Source: Methylotenera sp.
Lineage (GTDB): Bacteria > Pseudomonadota > Gammaproteobacteria > Burkholderiales > Methylophilaceae
Reading direction: 5' to 3'
Assembly: GCA_030682715.1 (NCBI GenBank)
Contig: JAUXNQ010000019.1
Coordinates: forward strand, 23,797 to 87,796
DNA: 64,000 nucleotides
Of this stretch, positions 31,057-42,237 are shown piece after piece. A program made the translations under genes and the position numbers. The notes beneath the pieces were generated by a model that had not been told where the DNA came from, did no database searches, and saw only the letters and a list, made by a program, of their open reading frames with translations. The number at the start of each line of letters is the position of its first letter. The stretch's first letter is position 1.

Positions 31057-31071
31057 TTAACACTCACTTCT

Positions 31072-32175
31072 TTAGCCAATGGATTCTATAGGAATGTGTT
31101 TAGCTGTTCGTTTAGTCTTATCTAACACTTTGCCTGCCAACTGACCACAAGCAGCATCAATATCTTCACCGCGTGTTTTACGTACAGTAACGATATACCC
31201 AGCTTGCATCAAAATATCACGGAAAACACGAACATGACTTGGTTTAGACGTATCATAACCGCTATTAGGGAATGGATTAAATGGTATTAAATTAAATTTA
31301 CAAGAAACGTTTTTTACCAGTGCTAAGAGTTGATGCGCATGCTCAACCGTATCATTGACACCATCTAACATCACATATTCAAACGTTACAAAATCGCGTG
31401 GTGCTTTTTCCAAATATCGATTACACGCCGCCATAAGCTCTTTAAGCGGGTACTTTTTATTGATTGGCACGATCACATCGCGCAAGGCATCATTTGGCGC
31501 ATGCAAAGATACGGCCAATGCAACAGGACAATCTTCTTTCAAACGATCCATCGCTGGCACTAAACCACTCGTAGATAAAGTCACGCGGCGGCGACTTAAG
31601 CCATAAGCACTATCGTCCAACATGATTTGCATGGCAGTCACTACGTTATCGTAGTTAGCCAAAGGCTCGCCCATACCCATCATCACTAGATTACTAATGA
31701 TGCGATCATTGGCAGGTAACATGTCGTAACCTGTTTCTTCTCGCAAGGATTTGTTTGCAATCGCAAGCTGACCAATAATTTCTGCAACACTTAAGTTGCG
31801 ATTAAAACCTTGACGCCCAGTAGAGCAAAATGTGCACTCAAGCGCACAGCCTACTTGGCTAGAAACACATAAAGTACCGCGATCATCCTCAGGGATAAAG
31901 ACAGTTTCAATACTGTTTGCCGTATCTGTACCGATTAGCCACTTGTGTGTGCCATCATTGGATACCTGTGCTAACTGCACTGTCGGCAAAGTAATCTCTG
32001 CATCGACAGCGAGTTTTTCACGCAGGCTTTTAGCAATATCAGTCATTTGCTCAAAATCATGTACACCAAAGTGGTACATCCAACGCATTAACTGCTTGGC
32101 ACGAAAAGGTTTTTCACCTCTTTCAGCAAACCATTGCGCTAGCTGTGATTGATTGTAGTTGAGTAAATTGACCAA
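31072..32175 (-). CDS. rlmN: 23S rRNA (adenine2503-C2)/tRNA methyltransferase RlmN
   Basis: [19 protein letters not shown] radical SAM motif; [13 protein letters not shown]. Confidence 0.96.
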   Translation of the reverse strand: MVNLLNYNQSQLAQWFAERGEKPFRAKQLMRWMYHFGVHDFEQMTDIAKSLREKLAVDAEITLPTVQLAQVSNDGTHKWLIGTDTANSIETVFIPEDDRGTLCVSSQVGCALECTFCSTGRQGFNRNLSVAEIIGQLAIANKSLREETGYDMLPANDRIISNLVMMGMGEPLANYDNVVTAMQIMLDDSAYGLSRRRVTLSTSGLVPAMDRLKEDCPVALAVSLHAPNDALRDVIVPINKKYPLKELMAACNRYLEKAPRDFVTFEYVMLDGVNDTVEHAHQLLALVKNVSCKFNLIPFNPFPNSGYDTSKPSHVRVFRDILMQAGYIVTVRKTRGEDIDAACGQLAGKVLDKTKRTAKHIPIESIG

Positions 32176-32275
32176 AATTATTTACGCCTTAATATTAACT
32201 TTCAATTAATTATTTCTAGGTTGCAAAACACGCACTTGTTATACAAACCAATGTAACGCAACCCGAATAATTAAA

Positions 32276-32683
32276 TTACTTACCGAAGAAGTAAGCGATT
32301 TCGATTGCTGCGTTTTCAGCAGAATCAGAACCGTGAACTGCATTTGCGTCGATGCTTTCAGCAAAATCAGCACGGATAGTACCAGCAGCAGCTTCTTTAG
32401 GGTTTGTTGCACCCATCAAGTCACGGTTAACTTGCACTGCGTTTTCGCCTTCTAACGCTTGAATCATCACTGGGCCTGAAACCATGAATTTTACTAAATC
32501 AGCAAAGAATGGACGCTCTTTGTGTACTGCGTAAAAGCCTTCAGCTTCAGCTTGTGTTAATTGCGCCATTTTAGCTTCAACCACTTTTAAACCAGCGTTT
32601 TCAAAGCGCGTGTAAATTTTACCGATTACATTTTTTGCCACTGCATCAGGTTTGATGATAGAAAGCGTACGTTGAACTGCCAT
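32276..32683 (-). CDS. ndk: Nucleoside diphosphate kinase
   Basis: [48 protein letters not shown]; start moved from 32719 to 32683. Confidence 0.96.
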   Translation of the reverse strand: MAVQRTLSIIKPDAVAKNVIGKIYTRFENAGLKVVEAKMAQLTQAEAEGFYAVHKERPFFADLVKFMVSGPVMIQALEGENAVQVNRDLMGATNPKEAAAGTIRADFAESIDANAVHGSDSAENAAIEIAYFFGK

Positions 32684-32822
32684 AATTACTCCATTAAATA
32701 GACTTATTGAAAAGACCATTAAAATACCATTTTTAGCACTTAAAATAAACCAACATTTTATGTTATGGTGTTAATTAAATGAGTTTTAGAATCAGTCTTG
32801 ATGTGTCAGAATTGGCGTTATT

Positions 32823-34097
32823 ATGAAAAACAATTTAAATTCACCCCTTCCAATCTCCGTCACTTGTCCTGCATGTGGCATGCTTTGTGATGACTTATCA
32901 CTCACCGACACAACACCAGTATCGATTAAAAACAGTTGTGCTAAAAGCATTTCTTTTTTTGAGCAGTCATTTAACTTAAGCAACTCAAATGCCTATGCAC
33001 CAAGCGTATCTGGCAAACCAACAGACCTAAACACTGCGATTAAAGCCGCCGCCGAAATCTTAGCAAAAAGCCAAGCACCGCTGATTGCTGGGCTTGGCAC
33101 TGAGGTACAAGGGATGCGCGCGATCATGCGCTTAGCCGCAAAAAGCAATGCCATCTTAGATCATATGCACAGTGAATCAACCGTGCGCAATACGCTGACC
33201 ATGCAAAATGGTGGCTGGTTAACAACCACCCTCTCAGAAATTAAAAATCGTGCTGATGTGATTTTAGCCATCGGGACAGACATTGGCAGCAGTCACCCTC
33301 GCTTTTTCGAAAAACTCGTATGGGATTCTGAGAGCCTGTTCAGTAAACCAAGCCCTGAAGTAATTTACTTAGGCGTACCTGAAGAAAAAGCCAAAGCAGG
33401 TACTGCACCTGACGGCAAACAGGCCAGCGTAATCGGCAACGATTCAAGCAAAGTGCCTGAAATGATTAACGCGCTCAATGCCATGTTAATCAATAAAAAG
33501 ATTAACGCAGAAACCATTGGCGGTGTTTCAGTAGCAACGCTTCAGGCATTAGTCGAAAAATTAAAGACCGCTCAATATGCCGTGATTGTATGGTCTGCAA
33601 GTAGCTTTAAATTCAGCCACGCAGAACTCACCATTCAAAGCATTGTGCAACTGATTAACCAGCTTAACGAAACCACACGCGCCGCTGGCCTGCCACTAAA
33701 CTCTGGTGATGGCGACTCTTCAGTGAACAATACGAGCGCATGGTTAAGTGGGTATCCAACCAGAAATCGCTTCGTGAATGGCAAACCTGAGTATGATAAC
33801 TATCACTTCTCAACACAGAAGCAACTGCAAAATAGTGATGCATTACTTTGGGTCAGTACATTTAACCCAGTAAGCCCACCCCAAACAACATTAGCTAGCA
33901 TCGTGATTGGACACCCTGATACCAAACTCGATAGCACACCCGATGTGTTTATCCCTGTTGGCATCCCTGGGGTTGACCATGCAGGTGCTATGTTCCGTAT
34001 GGATAGCTCTATCACGCTACCACTAAAAAAATTACGTAATAACGAATTACCCAACTTGAGTGAGGTAATAAATAGAATTGAGGCAGAACTAGCATGA
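32823..34097 (+). CDS. fhcB: Formyltransferase/hydrolase complex subunit B (formylmethanofuran dehydrogenase subunit B-like)
   Basis: ISVTCPACGMLCDDLSL N-terminus; precedes fhcA with 4-bp overlap. Confidence 0.88.
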   Translation: MKNNLNSPLPISVTCPACGMLCDDLSLTDTTPVSIKNSCAKSISFFEQSFNLSNSNAYAPSVSGKPTDLNTAIKAAAEILAKSQAPLIAGLGTEVQGMRAIMRLAAKSNAILDHMHSESTVRNTLTMQNGGWLTTTLSEIKNRADVILAIGTDIGSSHPRFFEKLVWDSESLFSKPSPEVIYLGVPEEKAKAGTAPDGKQASVIGNDSSKVPEMINALNAMLINKKINAETIGGVSVATLQALVEKLKTAQYAVIVWSASSFKFSHAELTIQSIVQLINQLNETTRAAGLPLNSGDGDSSVNNTSAWLSGYPTRNRFVNGKPEYDNYHFSTQKQLQNSDALLWVSTFNPVSPPQTTLASIVIGHPDTKLDSTPDVFIPVGIPGVDHAGAMFRMDSSITLPLKKLRNNELPNLSEVINRIEAELA

Positions 34098-35785
34098 TCA
34101 CTTTACTCAAGAATGGCAAAATCTACGACCCAGCACACAACAAAGATGGTGTAGTAGAAGACATTTACATTTATCAGGGCCGTATCGTACCGAAACCGCT
34201 TGATCACGCTAAAGTCACCCAAACTTATGATTTAACTGGAAAAGTGGTAATGGCTGGTGCTATCGACATGCACAGCCACATTGGTGGCGGCAAGGTCAAC
34301 ATTGCCCGTATGATGTTGCCAGAGTATCAACAAAAACAAATGCAGGAAATTAAAAACCTGAGCGAACCAGAAGCACATATCTGTACGCCTTATTGCAGCC
34401 ATCACGCTACACCAACTGCCACTGATACTGGGTTTAGATATATAGAAATGGGCTACACGGCTGCTTTTGAGCCTGCAATCTCCCCTATTAATGCTCGTCA
34501 AGCGCATTTAGAGATGGGCGACACCCCGATGATTGATAAGGGTGGCTATGCAATGTTGGGTAATGATGATTATTTCTTACGCATGCTGGCGGCCAAAAAA
34601 GACCAAAAAGCCATTAACGATTACGTTGCGTGGATTCTACATGCCACACAAGCAATCGGCATTAAAGTCGTGAATCCAGGCGGCATTAGTGCGTTTAAGT
34701 TTAATCAGCGCAGGCTTAACTTAGATGAAAATCATCAGCATTATCAAGTGAGCCCACGTGAGGTGTTACAAAGCCTAAGTCGTGCCGTGCATGAGCTTGG
34801 CATTGCTAAACCACTACATGTGCACTGTAATAACCTTGGTGCAGCGGGTAACTTTGAAACCACACTGAACACCATGGGCGCAAGCAATGGCTTGCCTATG
34901 CACTTAACGCACATTCAATTTCATAGCTACGGTACTGAGGGCGATAAAAAATTCTCTTCCGCGGCTGCACAAATTGCTGAAGCACTGAACAAAAACAAAA
35001 ACATCAGTGCTGACGTTGGTCAAATATTGTTTAATCAAACCGTCACCGCTTCTGGTGACTCTATGATGCAGCACTTGAATGCTAAGCATGCTAATCCTAA
35101 AAAATCGGTGATTATGGATATTGAGTGCGATGCTGGCTGTGGTGTATTGCCATTTAAATATCGCGATCAAAACTACGTGAATGCATTGCAATGGGCTATC
35201 GGTTTGGAGATATTCTTATCGGTTGAAGACCCATGGCGAATTTTCTTAACCACAGACCATCCGAATGGTGCGCCATTCACCAGCTATCCTCATTTGATTC
35301 GCTTACTGATGGATAAAACTTTCAGAAACGAAGCGTTTGCCAAGTTGAACCTAGACGCACAATCCATGAGCAACCTCACCAGCTTGAACCGTGAATACAG
35401 CCTATACGAAATCGCGATTATGACGCGCGCTGGTGCAAGTAAACTAATTGGCCTGAACGACCGCGGTCATTTAGGTGTGGGCGCAAATGCAGACATCACA
35501 GTTTACACAGACCAAGAAAACCGCGAAGCCATGTTCGCCAAGCCTGATTACGTATTTAAAAATGGTGAATTAGTCGTTAAAAATGGCAGCGTTGTTAAAG
35601 TCGTCTGGGGTGCTACCCATACTGCAAAACCAGCGTTTGACATTGGTGTAGAAAAAGACCTTAAAGACTACTTTGACCGTTATCAAACCATCGGCTTAGA
35701 TAACTTCAAAATTAGCGATGCCGAAATTTTTGATGACGGCAGAGGCAGTGTTGTTGTGAATAAGAACCAACACGCTAATGACTGA
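34094..35785 (+). CDS. fhcA: Formyltransferase/hydrolase complex subunit A (amidohydrolase family)
   Basis: GAIDMHSHIGGGKVNIARMMLPE; FwdA/FmdA-like amidohydrolase. Confidence 0.93.
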   Translation: MITLLKNGKIYDPAHNKDGVVEDIYIYQGRIVPKPLDHAKVTQTYDLTGKVVMAGAIDMHSHIGGGKVNIARMMLPEYQQKQMQEIKNLSEPEAHICTPYCSHHATPTATDTGFRYIEMGYTAAFEPAISPINARQAHLEMGDTPMIDKGGYAMLGNDDYFLRMLAAKKDQKAINDYVAWILHATQAIGIKVVNPGGISAFKFNQRRLNLDENHQHYQVSPREVLQSLSRAVHELGIAKPLHVHCNNLGAAGNFETTLNTMGASNGLPMHLTHIQFHSYGTEGDKKFSSAAAQIAEALNKNKNISADVGQILFNQTVTASGDSMMQHLNAKHANPKKSVIMDIECDAGCGVLPFKYRDQNYVNALQWAIGLEIFLSVEDPWRIFLTTDHPNGAPFTSYPHLIRLLMDKTFRNEAFAKLNLDAQSMSNLTSLNREYSLYEIAIMTRAGASKLIGLNDRGHLGVGANADITVYTDQENREAMFAKPDYVFKNGELVVKNGSVVKVVWGATHTAKPAFDIGVEKDLKDYFDRYQTIGLDNFKISDAEIFDDGRGSVVVNKNQHAND

Positions 35786-35796
35786 AAAGGAACGAT

Positions 35797-36456
35797 ATGA
35801 GTAGGTTATATGGCGAGCAACACCGTCAATTGCAAGATGAGTTTGCCACACGAAAGATGGCAGACCGCGTTGAGGAGCTAGCTTGTAAAACTGAGTTTGA
35901 TGAAGAGTCAAAAGGCTTTATCGAACACATGGATATGTTCTTCTTATCTACAGTAGATCATGAAGGCCGCCCTACTGTATCTTACAAAGGTGGTGACGCT
36001 GGCTTTGTTAAAGTGGTTGATAGTAAAACATTGGCTTTTCCAAGCTACGATGGCAACGGCATGTTCTTCTCTATGGGAAATATCACGACACAGCCTCAAG
36101 TTGGTTTGCTGTTTATCTCATTTGAAGCGCCACATCGCATCCGTGTACAAGGCACGGCTACTATCTCTCGCCATGATCCGCTCATGAGTGAATATAAAGA
36201 AGCTGACTTCATTGTTCGGGTTACTTTATCTGAATTATGGCAAAATTGCCCGCGTTACATTCATCAACGCACCAAAGTACGTGATTCACGCTATGTGCCA
36301 CGTGAGCATTGTGAAACACCACTCGCAGAATGGAAACGCTTAGATTTGGTTCAGGATGTACTGCCTGAAACAGATCTCACTAAAGTAAAAGAACTTGGTA
36401 CCATTCAAATTGAAGAGTGGATTGATAAAATTAAAACTGCTGACCCTACGGCTTAA
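35797..36456 (+). CDS. Pyridoxamine 5'-phosphate oxidase (PPOX) family FMN-binding protein inside the fhc operon
   Basis: FLSTVDHEGRPTVSYKGGDAGFVKVVD...; 11 nt after fhcA with AAAGGA SD; next gene starts immediately after its stop. Confidence 0.82.
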   Translation: MSRLYGEQHRQLQDEFATRKMADRVEELACKTEFDEESKGFIEHMDMFFLSTVDHEGRPTVSYKGGDAGFVKVVDSKTLAFPSYDGNGMFFSMGNITTQPQVGLLFISFEAPHRIRVQGTATISRHDPLMSEYKEADFIVRVTLSELWQNCPRYIHQRTKVRDSRYVPREHCETPLAEWKRLDLVQDVLPETDLTKVKELGTIQIEEWIDKIKTADPTA

Positions 36457-37371
36457 ATGATGATGTTGCTAAATACTATACAAATTGACGATACTTTTGC
36501 CGAAGCATTTAATATGCGCGGCACACGCGTAATTATTACCGCGCAGAACCTAAAATGGGCATACCATGCCGCCAACGCCATGACTGGCTTTGCAACCTCA
36601 GTAATTGGCTGCGGTGTTGAGGCTGGCATTGAGCGTGAACTATCACCAGAAGAAACGCCAGACGGCAGACCAGGTGTAAGCATCTTAATGTTTGCAATGG
36701 GTAGCAAAGTGCTCATGCAGCAATTAGAGACGCGGATGGGTCAATGTATCCTCACATGTCCAACCGCTGCCGCTTTTTCAGGCATCGAAGGTGAAGACAA
36801 AATTAGCTTAGGTAAGAACCTACGCTATTTTGGTGACGGCTTTCAAACCTCTAAACTGATTGATGGTAAACGCTACTGGCGCATTCCTGTGATGGACGGT
36901 GAGTTTATTACAGAAGAAACGACTGGCATGGTACGCGCAATCGGCGGTGGTAACTTTTTGATTCTTGCAACATCGCAACCAGCCGCTTTAGCCGCAGCTG
37001 AAGTAGCCATTGAAGCCATGAAAAAAGTACCTAACGTAATTATGCCATTCCCTGGCGGCGTAGTGCGCTCTGGCTCTAAAGTTGGCAGTAAATATAAAAC
37101 CATGTTTGCCTCTACTAATGATGCATTCTGCCCCACACTAAAAGGCGCTACCAATACCGAGCTTTCACCAGAGATTGAAAGCGTCATGGAAATTGTGATT
37201 GATGGTTTAACGTTTGAAGACATCGCACTCTCAATGAAAGTGGGTATTGAAGCGATTTGCAACCTTGGTGCTGATAGCGGCGTTAAACGTATTTCAGCAG
37301 GTAACTATGGCGGCAAGCTTGGCCCTCATCTTTTTAAATTACATGATATTTTAAACGGCAGCAACTCATGA
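36457..37371 (+). CDS. fhcD: Formylmethanofuran:tetrahydromethanopterin N-formyltransferase (subunit D)
   Basis: Ftr family: QIDDTFAEAFNMRGTRVIITAQNLKWAYHAANAMTGFATSVIGCGVEAGIE; exact ATG among ATGATGATG uncertain. Confidence 0.94.
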   Translation: MMMLLNTIQIDDTFAEAFNMRGTRVIITAQNLKWAYHAANAMTGFATSVIGCGVEAGIERELSPEETPDGRPGVSILMFAMGSKVLMQQLETRMGQCILTCPTAAAFSGIEGEDKISLGKNLRYFGDGFQTSKLIDGKRYWRIPVMDGEFITEETTGMVRAIGGGNFLILATSQPAALAAAEVAIEAMKKVPNVIMPFPGGVVRSGSKVGSKYKTMFASTNDAFCPTLKGATNTELSPEIESVMEIVIDGLTFEDIALSMKVGIEAICNLGADSGVKRISAGNYGGKLGPHLFKLHDILNGSNS

Positions 37372-38177
37372 ACGCACTTACCTTTACATTAAAAAATATA
37401 CTTAAATTTTCAGTGAATTGCAGTGCTTTAACCCCAAATAGTTTAGAGAATAAATCCATCACTGATATCGCTAACATTAAAGTGATTTATGGCAGCAACT
37501 CTGTGCCAGTAACTGATTTATTTGACATTACAGGTAGTGACGCTACCCATATCGTCTTTAAGAATACTTCAAACAAGATGGACTATATTGGCGCGCATAT
37601 GTCGTCTGGCAACATTACGATTGAAGGTAATGCAGGCGCCTATTTAGGGTTCACCATGAAAAATGGTGAAATTCATTGCACTGGCAGTGTTGAAAGCTAT
37701 GCCGCATGCAATATGGTGGGTGGTTTGTTAAAAATAGATGCCAATGTAGGTGACTTTTTAGGCGCAGGCTCCGAAGGTCTGCGTAAAGGCATGCGTGGCG
37801 GTACTGTTATTATTAAAGGCAACGCTGGCGACCGCGTAGGTGACCAAATGCGCAGAGGCTTAATTTTGATTGAAGGCAATGCTGGAGATTACTGCGGTAG
37901 CCGTATGATCGCAGGTACGATTGGCGTGTTAGGTAATGTTGGTGCGTACACCGCATTTAATATGCACCGTGGCACACTATTACTTAAAAATACACCCAGC
38001 CTACACGCGACGGTTCAAGACTGTGGCACACACACATTGCCGTATTTGAGTTTATTATTTAAGTCATTTAAAAAATACAACACACCGTTTAGCCAACTAA
38101 GCTCACAACGTGTACAGCGCTTTGTGGGTGATGCTGCCTATAAAGGCAACGGTGAGATACTTATTCTAAATGCCTAG
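37368..38177 (+). CDS. fhcC: Formyltransferase/hydrolase complex subunit C
   Basis: GltS-C/FwdC-like GXXG repeats (GNAGAYLGFTMKNGEI, GNAGDRVGDQMRRGLILIEGNAGDYCG); 4-bp overlap with fhcD. Confidence 0.92.
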   Translation: MNALTFTLKNILKFSVNCSALTPNSLENKSITDIANIKVIYGSNSVPVTDLFDITGSDATHIVFKNTSNKMDYIGAHMSSGNITIEGNAGAYLGFTMKNGEIHCTGSVESYAACNMVGGLLKIDANVGDFLGAGSEGLRKGMRGGTVIIKGNAGDRVGDQMRRGLILIEGNAGDYCGSRMIAGTIGVLGNVGAYTAFNMHRGTLLLKNTPSLHATVQDCGTHTLPYLSLLFKSFKKYNTPFSQLSSQRVQRFVGDAAYKGNGEILILNA

Positions 38178-38192
38178 CATTTAGAATAAGTA
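38158..38192 (+). terminator. Perfect 16-bp hairpin spanning the fhcC stop codon
   Basis: tacttattctaaatgc-cta-gcatttagaataagta; stop TAG at 38175-38177 lies in loop/arm; no strong U-tract follows. Confidence 0.6.
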
Positions 38193-38300
38193 CAAGAGCA
38201 TGCTGATTCACTACATGAAATTACTTGAGCTTTATACTGAGCCGCTTGCGGTATCGTATCAATTAAACTCTATATAAGTGAAGCATCTCCCTATAAAACT

Positions 38301-39845
38301 ATGCATCGGTGCTTTACATTTAACCACTTAAAAAGTGCAATTTTAACTAGTTGCGCATACTACGCACTAGCGTTATTAGGCGTATATCAAACAGTGAGTG
38401 CGCAAGGCATCGCGATTGTGTGGCTTGCAAATGCTGTTATTTTATCAGCGCTTCTGATACTTCCTTATCGCCAATGGCCGCTCATTTTAATGGGCACCTT
38501 ACTCGCTGAAATTGCTGCTGACATCCCCACGTTTCCATTGTGGACTGCCGTGTCATTTGGATTTGTAAATATACTTGAAGTCACACTTGCCGCTACACTC
38601 ATTCGCCGGGTTAGTGGCGAAAACTTTGATTTTGATAAATTAAGACGTGGTGGCTACTTTTTACTATTTGGGCCTTTCATTGCATGCGCTATTGCAGGCT
38701 TAATCGGCGCTACTATTAACATAAAGCTTGGAAATTCCGCCCTAGACTATTCAAAATTTTGGTTAGCTTGGTGGTTTGGCGATGCACTAGGCTTAATTCT
38801 GTTGACACCAATGATTGTAGTCGTTTGGCGTTTATTAGAAAAAGGTATTCCTAAAATACCTAATAAATCTATTTTTGAAGCTACACTATTTTCATTAACG
38901 CTTACTTTCATAGGCATTTATGCATTCTCTGGAAAACATGAACAGCTACAGTTTCTGATTAGCCCATTACTATTACTATCGTTAGGTATTTACGCTGCTA
39001 TTCGATTCGGTGTACTAGGTGCTACTTTTACCGTGACTATTGTGGCTACGCTGGCAGTGTATCAACTCACACGCGACATATACCCATACTCAACTACATC
39101 TGTGCAACAAGCGGTTTGGCTAACGCAAGAGTATTTAGCACTTATCTCGGTTGTTTCAGTTGGGCTAGCCATTCTCATGCGTGAAATTAACAACCAACGC
39201 CGAGCACTTGAAGAAAAAGAATATGCATTAAGAATGCACAATATCACATTAGAGTTGCATGTCTATGAACGCACCTTACTGCTTGAAAAGGCTAACAATG
39301 CTTTACATGAAGCAAATATACAACTTGCACACATTGCCTCAGTTGATGAACTCACTGGAATAGCAAATCGCCAACACTTTAGAGCTGAAGCGCAACGTGA
39401 AATTAATCGCTTGAACCAAGACAACCAAACTGCATCGATGATTTTAGTCGATTTAGATTACTTTAAGCGGGTTAACGACACGTATGGTCATGGCGCAGGC
39501 GATTTTGTATTACAGTCAATCGCAGAGCCCATCCGGCAATCACTTAGGCCGAAAGACCTACTTGGCAGAATGGGTGGTGAGGAATTTTTTATATTACTCT
39601 CTGAAACAGAAAAAAATAGCGCAACTAACATCGCAGAACGCATACGTCTCGGGCTTGAGAGTTTAGCGTTAAATTACGATGGCAACCTCATAAAGATTAC
39701 AGCAAGTATGGGCGTGGCTGAATTAAATAAGCATGAAAACTGGAGCAATCTAGAATATCTAGATGACTTAACTCGCCGTGCAGACCAAGCACTTTACCGT
39801 GCAAAAGAGCTTGGTAGAAATCGTGTTGAGACTGCAAATGATTAA
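38301..39845 (+). CDS. MASE1-domain diguanylate cyclase
   Basis: N-terminal MASE1-like TM region; GGEEF with RxxD I-site (RPKD-LLGRM-GGEEF). Confidence 0.9.
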   Translation: MHRCFTFNHLKSAILTSCAYYALALLGVYQTVSAQGIAIVWLANAVILSALLILPYRQWPLILMGTLLAEIAADIPTFPLWTAVSFGFVNILEVTLAATLIRRVSGENFDFDKLRRGGYFLLFGPFIACAIAGLIGATINIKLGNSALDYSKFWLAWWFGDALGLILLTPMIVVVWRLLEKGIPKIPNKSIFEATLFSLTLTFIGIYAFSGKHEQLQFLISPLLLLSLGIYAAIRFGVLGATFTVTIVATLAVYQLTRDIYPYSTTSVQQAVWLTQEYLALISVVSVGLAILMREINNQRRALEEKEYALRMHNITLELHVYERTLLLEKANNALHEANIQLAHIASVDELTGIANRQHFRAEAQREINRLNQDNQTASMILVDLDYFKRVNDTYGHGAGDFVLQSIAEPIRQSLRPKDLLGRMGGEEFFILLSETEKNSATNIAERIRLGLESLALNYDGNLIKITASMGVAELNKHENWSNLEYLDDLTRRADQALYRAKELGRNRVETAND

Positions 39846-39979
39846 GCTATTTAGCACTTACTGCTCAAGTGATTAAACATGATGGCCTAAAGCTAAATCA
39901 GAATATTACCTTTCCCAGATAAACATTGTTTTATAAAATCATCTGTTAAAATAGCGTATTACATATCACTGCAACTGCC

Positions 39980-40909
39980 ATGCCTAAGTACTTAACCGCC
40001 GCTTTATACAAATTTGTTAGCTTGCCTGAATACCAAACTTTGCAAGCCCCTATTCTTGCTGCTTGTAAAATTCACCACATCAAAGGCACGTTACTGCTCG
40101 CGGAAGAAGGCATCAATGGCACCATTGCAGGCTTACCAGATGACATTCATCTTTTACTGAACTATCTACGCACGGACACATTATTTGCAAATAAATTTTC
40201 AGATTTGGAACATAAAGAGTCTTTTGCCGACGAACATCCGTTTTATCGCATGAAGGTAAAGCTTAAAAAAGAAATTGTTACGCTAGGTGTGCCTGGCGTC
40301 AGCCCTACTAAGAAAGTAGGGTCTTATGTGAAGCCTGAGGATTGGAACGCACTAATCTCAGACCCAGATGTTGTATTAATTGACACGCGTAATGACTATG
40401 AGGTTGACATTGGTACCTTCAAAGGGGCAATTGACCCAAAAACAACCACTTTCCGTGAGTTTCCAGAATATATTGCAAAAAACTTTGATAAAACCAAACA
40501 TAAAAAAGTAGCGATGTTCTGTACTGGTGGGATTCGTTGTGAAAAAGCATCCTCCTATATGCTCGACCAAGGTTTTGATGAGGTTTATCACTTGCAAGGC
40601 GGAATATTAAAATACCTAGAAACCGTGCCAGAAGAGCAAAGCATGTGGCAAGGTGAATGCTTTGTGTTTGATCAACGCGTCGCGGTTAAACACAACTTAG
40701 AAGTTGGGGATTTTGATCAGTGCTATGCCTGTCGGCACCCGCTATCACCTTCTGAAATGAAAAGTGAACAATACGTTGCTGGTATTTCCTGCCCTCATTG
40801 TTACGATAAAGTATCTGAGGAAAAGCGCGCTAGATTATCAGAAAGACAAAAACAAGTTGCCTTAGCAAAACAGCGTGGTGAAACGCATATTGGTGAAAAA
40901 CAAAAATAA
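39980..40909 (+). CDS. trhO: Rhodanese-domain tRNA uridine hydroxylase, TrhO (YceA) family
   Basis: [14 protein letters not shown]; active site [16 protein letters not shown]; zinc-like [12 protein letters not shown]...CPHC. Confidence 0.88.
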   Translation: MPKYLTAALYKFVSLPEYQTLQAPILAACKIHHIKGTLLLAEEGINGTIAGLPDDIHLLLNYLRTDTLFANKFSDLEHKESFADEHPFYRMKVKLKKEIVTLGVPGVSPTKKVGSYVKPEDWNALISDPDVVLIDTRNDYEVDIGTFKGAIDPKTTTFREFPEYIAKNFDKTKHKKVAMFCTGGIRCEKASSYMLDQGFDEVYHLQGGILKYLETVPEEQSMWQGECFVFDQRVAVKHNLEVGDFDQCYACRHPLSPSEMKSEQYVAGISCPHCYDKVSEEKRARLSERQKQVALAKQRGETHIGEKQK

Positions 40910-41584
40910 ATGAGTACTGCTCGTGAAAAAGAAGCAATCAGCGCCTACTTCAAGCTACTTGAAAAAAAAGGCGCAAAAAGTGGCTTGCTTTATAAGCGCT
41001 CATTATTTTTAGATCAATTTATCCCCTTACTAAAAAACCAACCACTTGATCGCTCAAGCTACAGCAATGCCATTGAAAAAGTAATTAAAACTATTCCTGC
41101 TGATAACTGGCATGAGAGCCTAAATGCGGCTAGAGAGTTCTACCCATTTTGGATGCAAGATATCAAAGCAATTGCAGCGTTTAGCAGGCAAGGTGGTTTT
41201 GATATACAGCCACTTAAATGGCAACCTCGTCCTACCTCACTAAAAACACTTACCGATCAATTAAAAACTGCGAAATTCGACATCACAGAAACTGGGCATT
41301 TGCACACTTATTCGCAGGCGTTGAAAGACAAAGGTGCCAACCAACAACTACTGGATAACCGCCTCAACCTTGCGAAAATATTACTTTTACAATTGAGAGG
41401 CGCACCAACTGAAGATGCAAGGATTTACCGTGTTGCCGTTGATGTAACCTTGCCTTTATTTAAAATTGATGAAAATATGCAACTATTTTTGCTAGTCATC
41501 CGGGAATTTTATCAATATTGGATAGATAACCCTGATAACAATTTAGGCTCAGACAATGGTATTGAAGTAACTTTTATCGACTAG
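40910..41584 (+). CDS. Hypothetical protein
   Basis: 224 aa soluble; starts directly after the trhO stop (translational coupling). Confidence 0.6.
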   Translation: MSTAREKEAISAYFKLLEKKGAKSGLLYKRSLFLDQFIPLLKNQPLDRSSYSNAIEKVIKTIPADNWHESLNAAREFYPFWMQDIKAIAAFSRQGGFDIQPLKWQPRPTSLKTLTDQLKTAKFDITETGHLHTYSQALKDKGANQQLLDNRLNLAKILLLQLRGAPTEDARIYRVAVDVTLPLFKIDENMQLFLLVIREFYQYWIDNPDNNLGSDNGIEVTFID

Positions 41585-41591
41585 CTCTATC

Positions 41592-42161
41592 ATGACTGAG
41601 CTATCAACGCTACCAGCAGACCTTGTCGCACCAACCGATGATAACACGGCACAACACCTTGAAAGCATACGCCTACCAACACTAATATTGACAGGCACAG
41701 ACAACGTTAGTGTTAATCTAGGTGAACTAAAGGGTAGATATGTCATTTACATTTACCCAATGACAGGACGACCAGAGATTCCCTTGCCAGAGGGTTGGGA
41801 TCAAATACCTGGAGCGCGCGGCTGCACACCACAATCCTGTGCATTCCGCGACCATTATGCTGAATTACAAGCACTCAATGTTAATGTATTCGGTCTTAGT
41901 AGCCAATCAACAGAATACCAACTTGAAGCCCGTAATCGGTTACACCTTCCATTTCAGTTGTTAAGCGACCATACACTACAACTGAGAGATCAACTCAGGC
42001 TACCAACCTTCTCAATACTCGGTATAACGTTGTACAAACGTTTAACCATGATTGTTGACAATGGACAGATTGAAAAAGTGTTTTACCCTGTGTTTCCGCC
42101 AGATCGTAATGCTGATGATGTGATCACTTGGTTGCGTGCCAATCCGTTAAGTATCAAATAG
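41592..42161 (+). CDS. Peroxiredoxin-like (AhpC/TSA/BCP-type) protein
   Basis: YPMTGRPEIPLPEGWDQIPGARGCTPQSCAFRDHY, thioredoxin-fold redoxin. Confidence 0.8.
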   Translation: MTELSTLPADLVAPTDDNTAQHLESIRLPTLILTGTDNVSVNLGELKGRYVIYIYPMTGRPEIPLPEGWDQIPGARGCTPQSCAFRDHYAELQALNVNVFGLSSQSTEYQLEARNRLHLPFQLLSDHTLQLRDQLRLPTFSILGITLYKRLTMIVDNGQIEKVFYPVFPPDRNADDVITWLRANPLSIK

Positions 42162-42237
42162 AAAGTAACATCACTCTGTGCTAGGATGGAACTAAGCATT
42201 ATCTCAACCGCATCAAAATCAATGAAGTGAAATTAAC

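Noticed and set aside
36873-37262. 129-aa minus-strand ORF
   Set aside because: Shadow of fhcD
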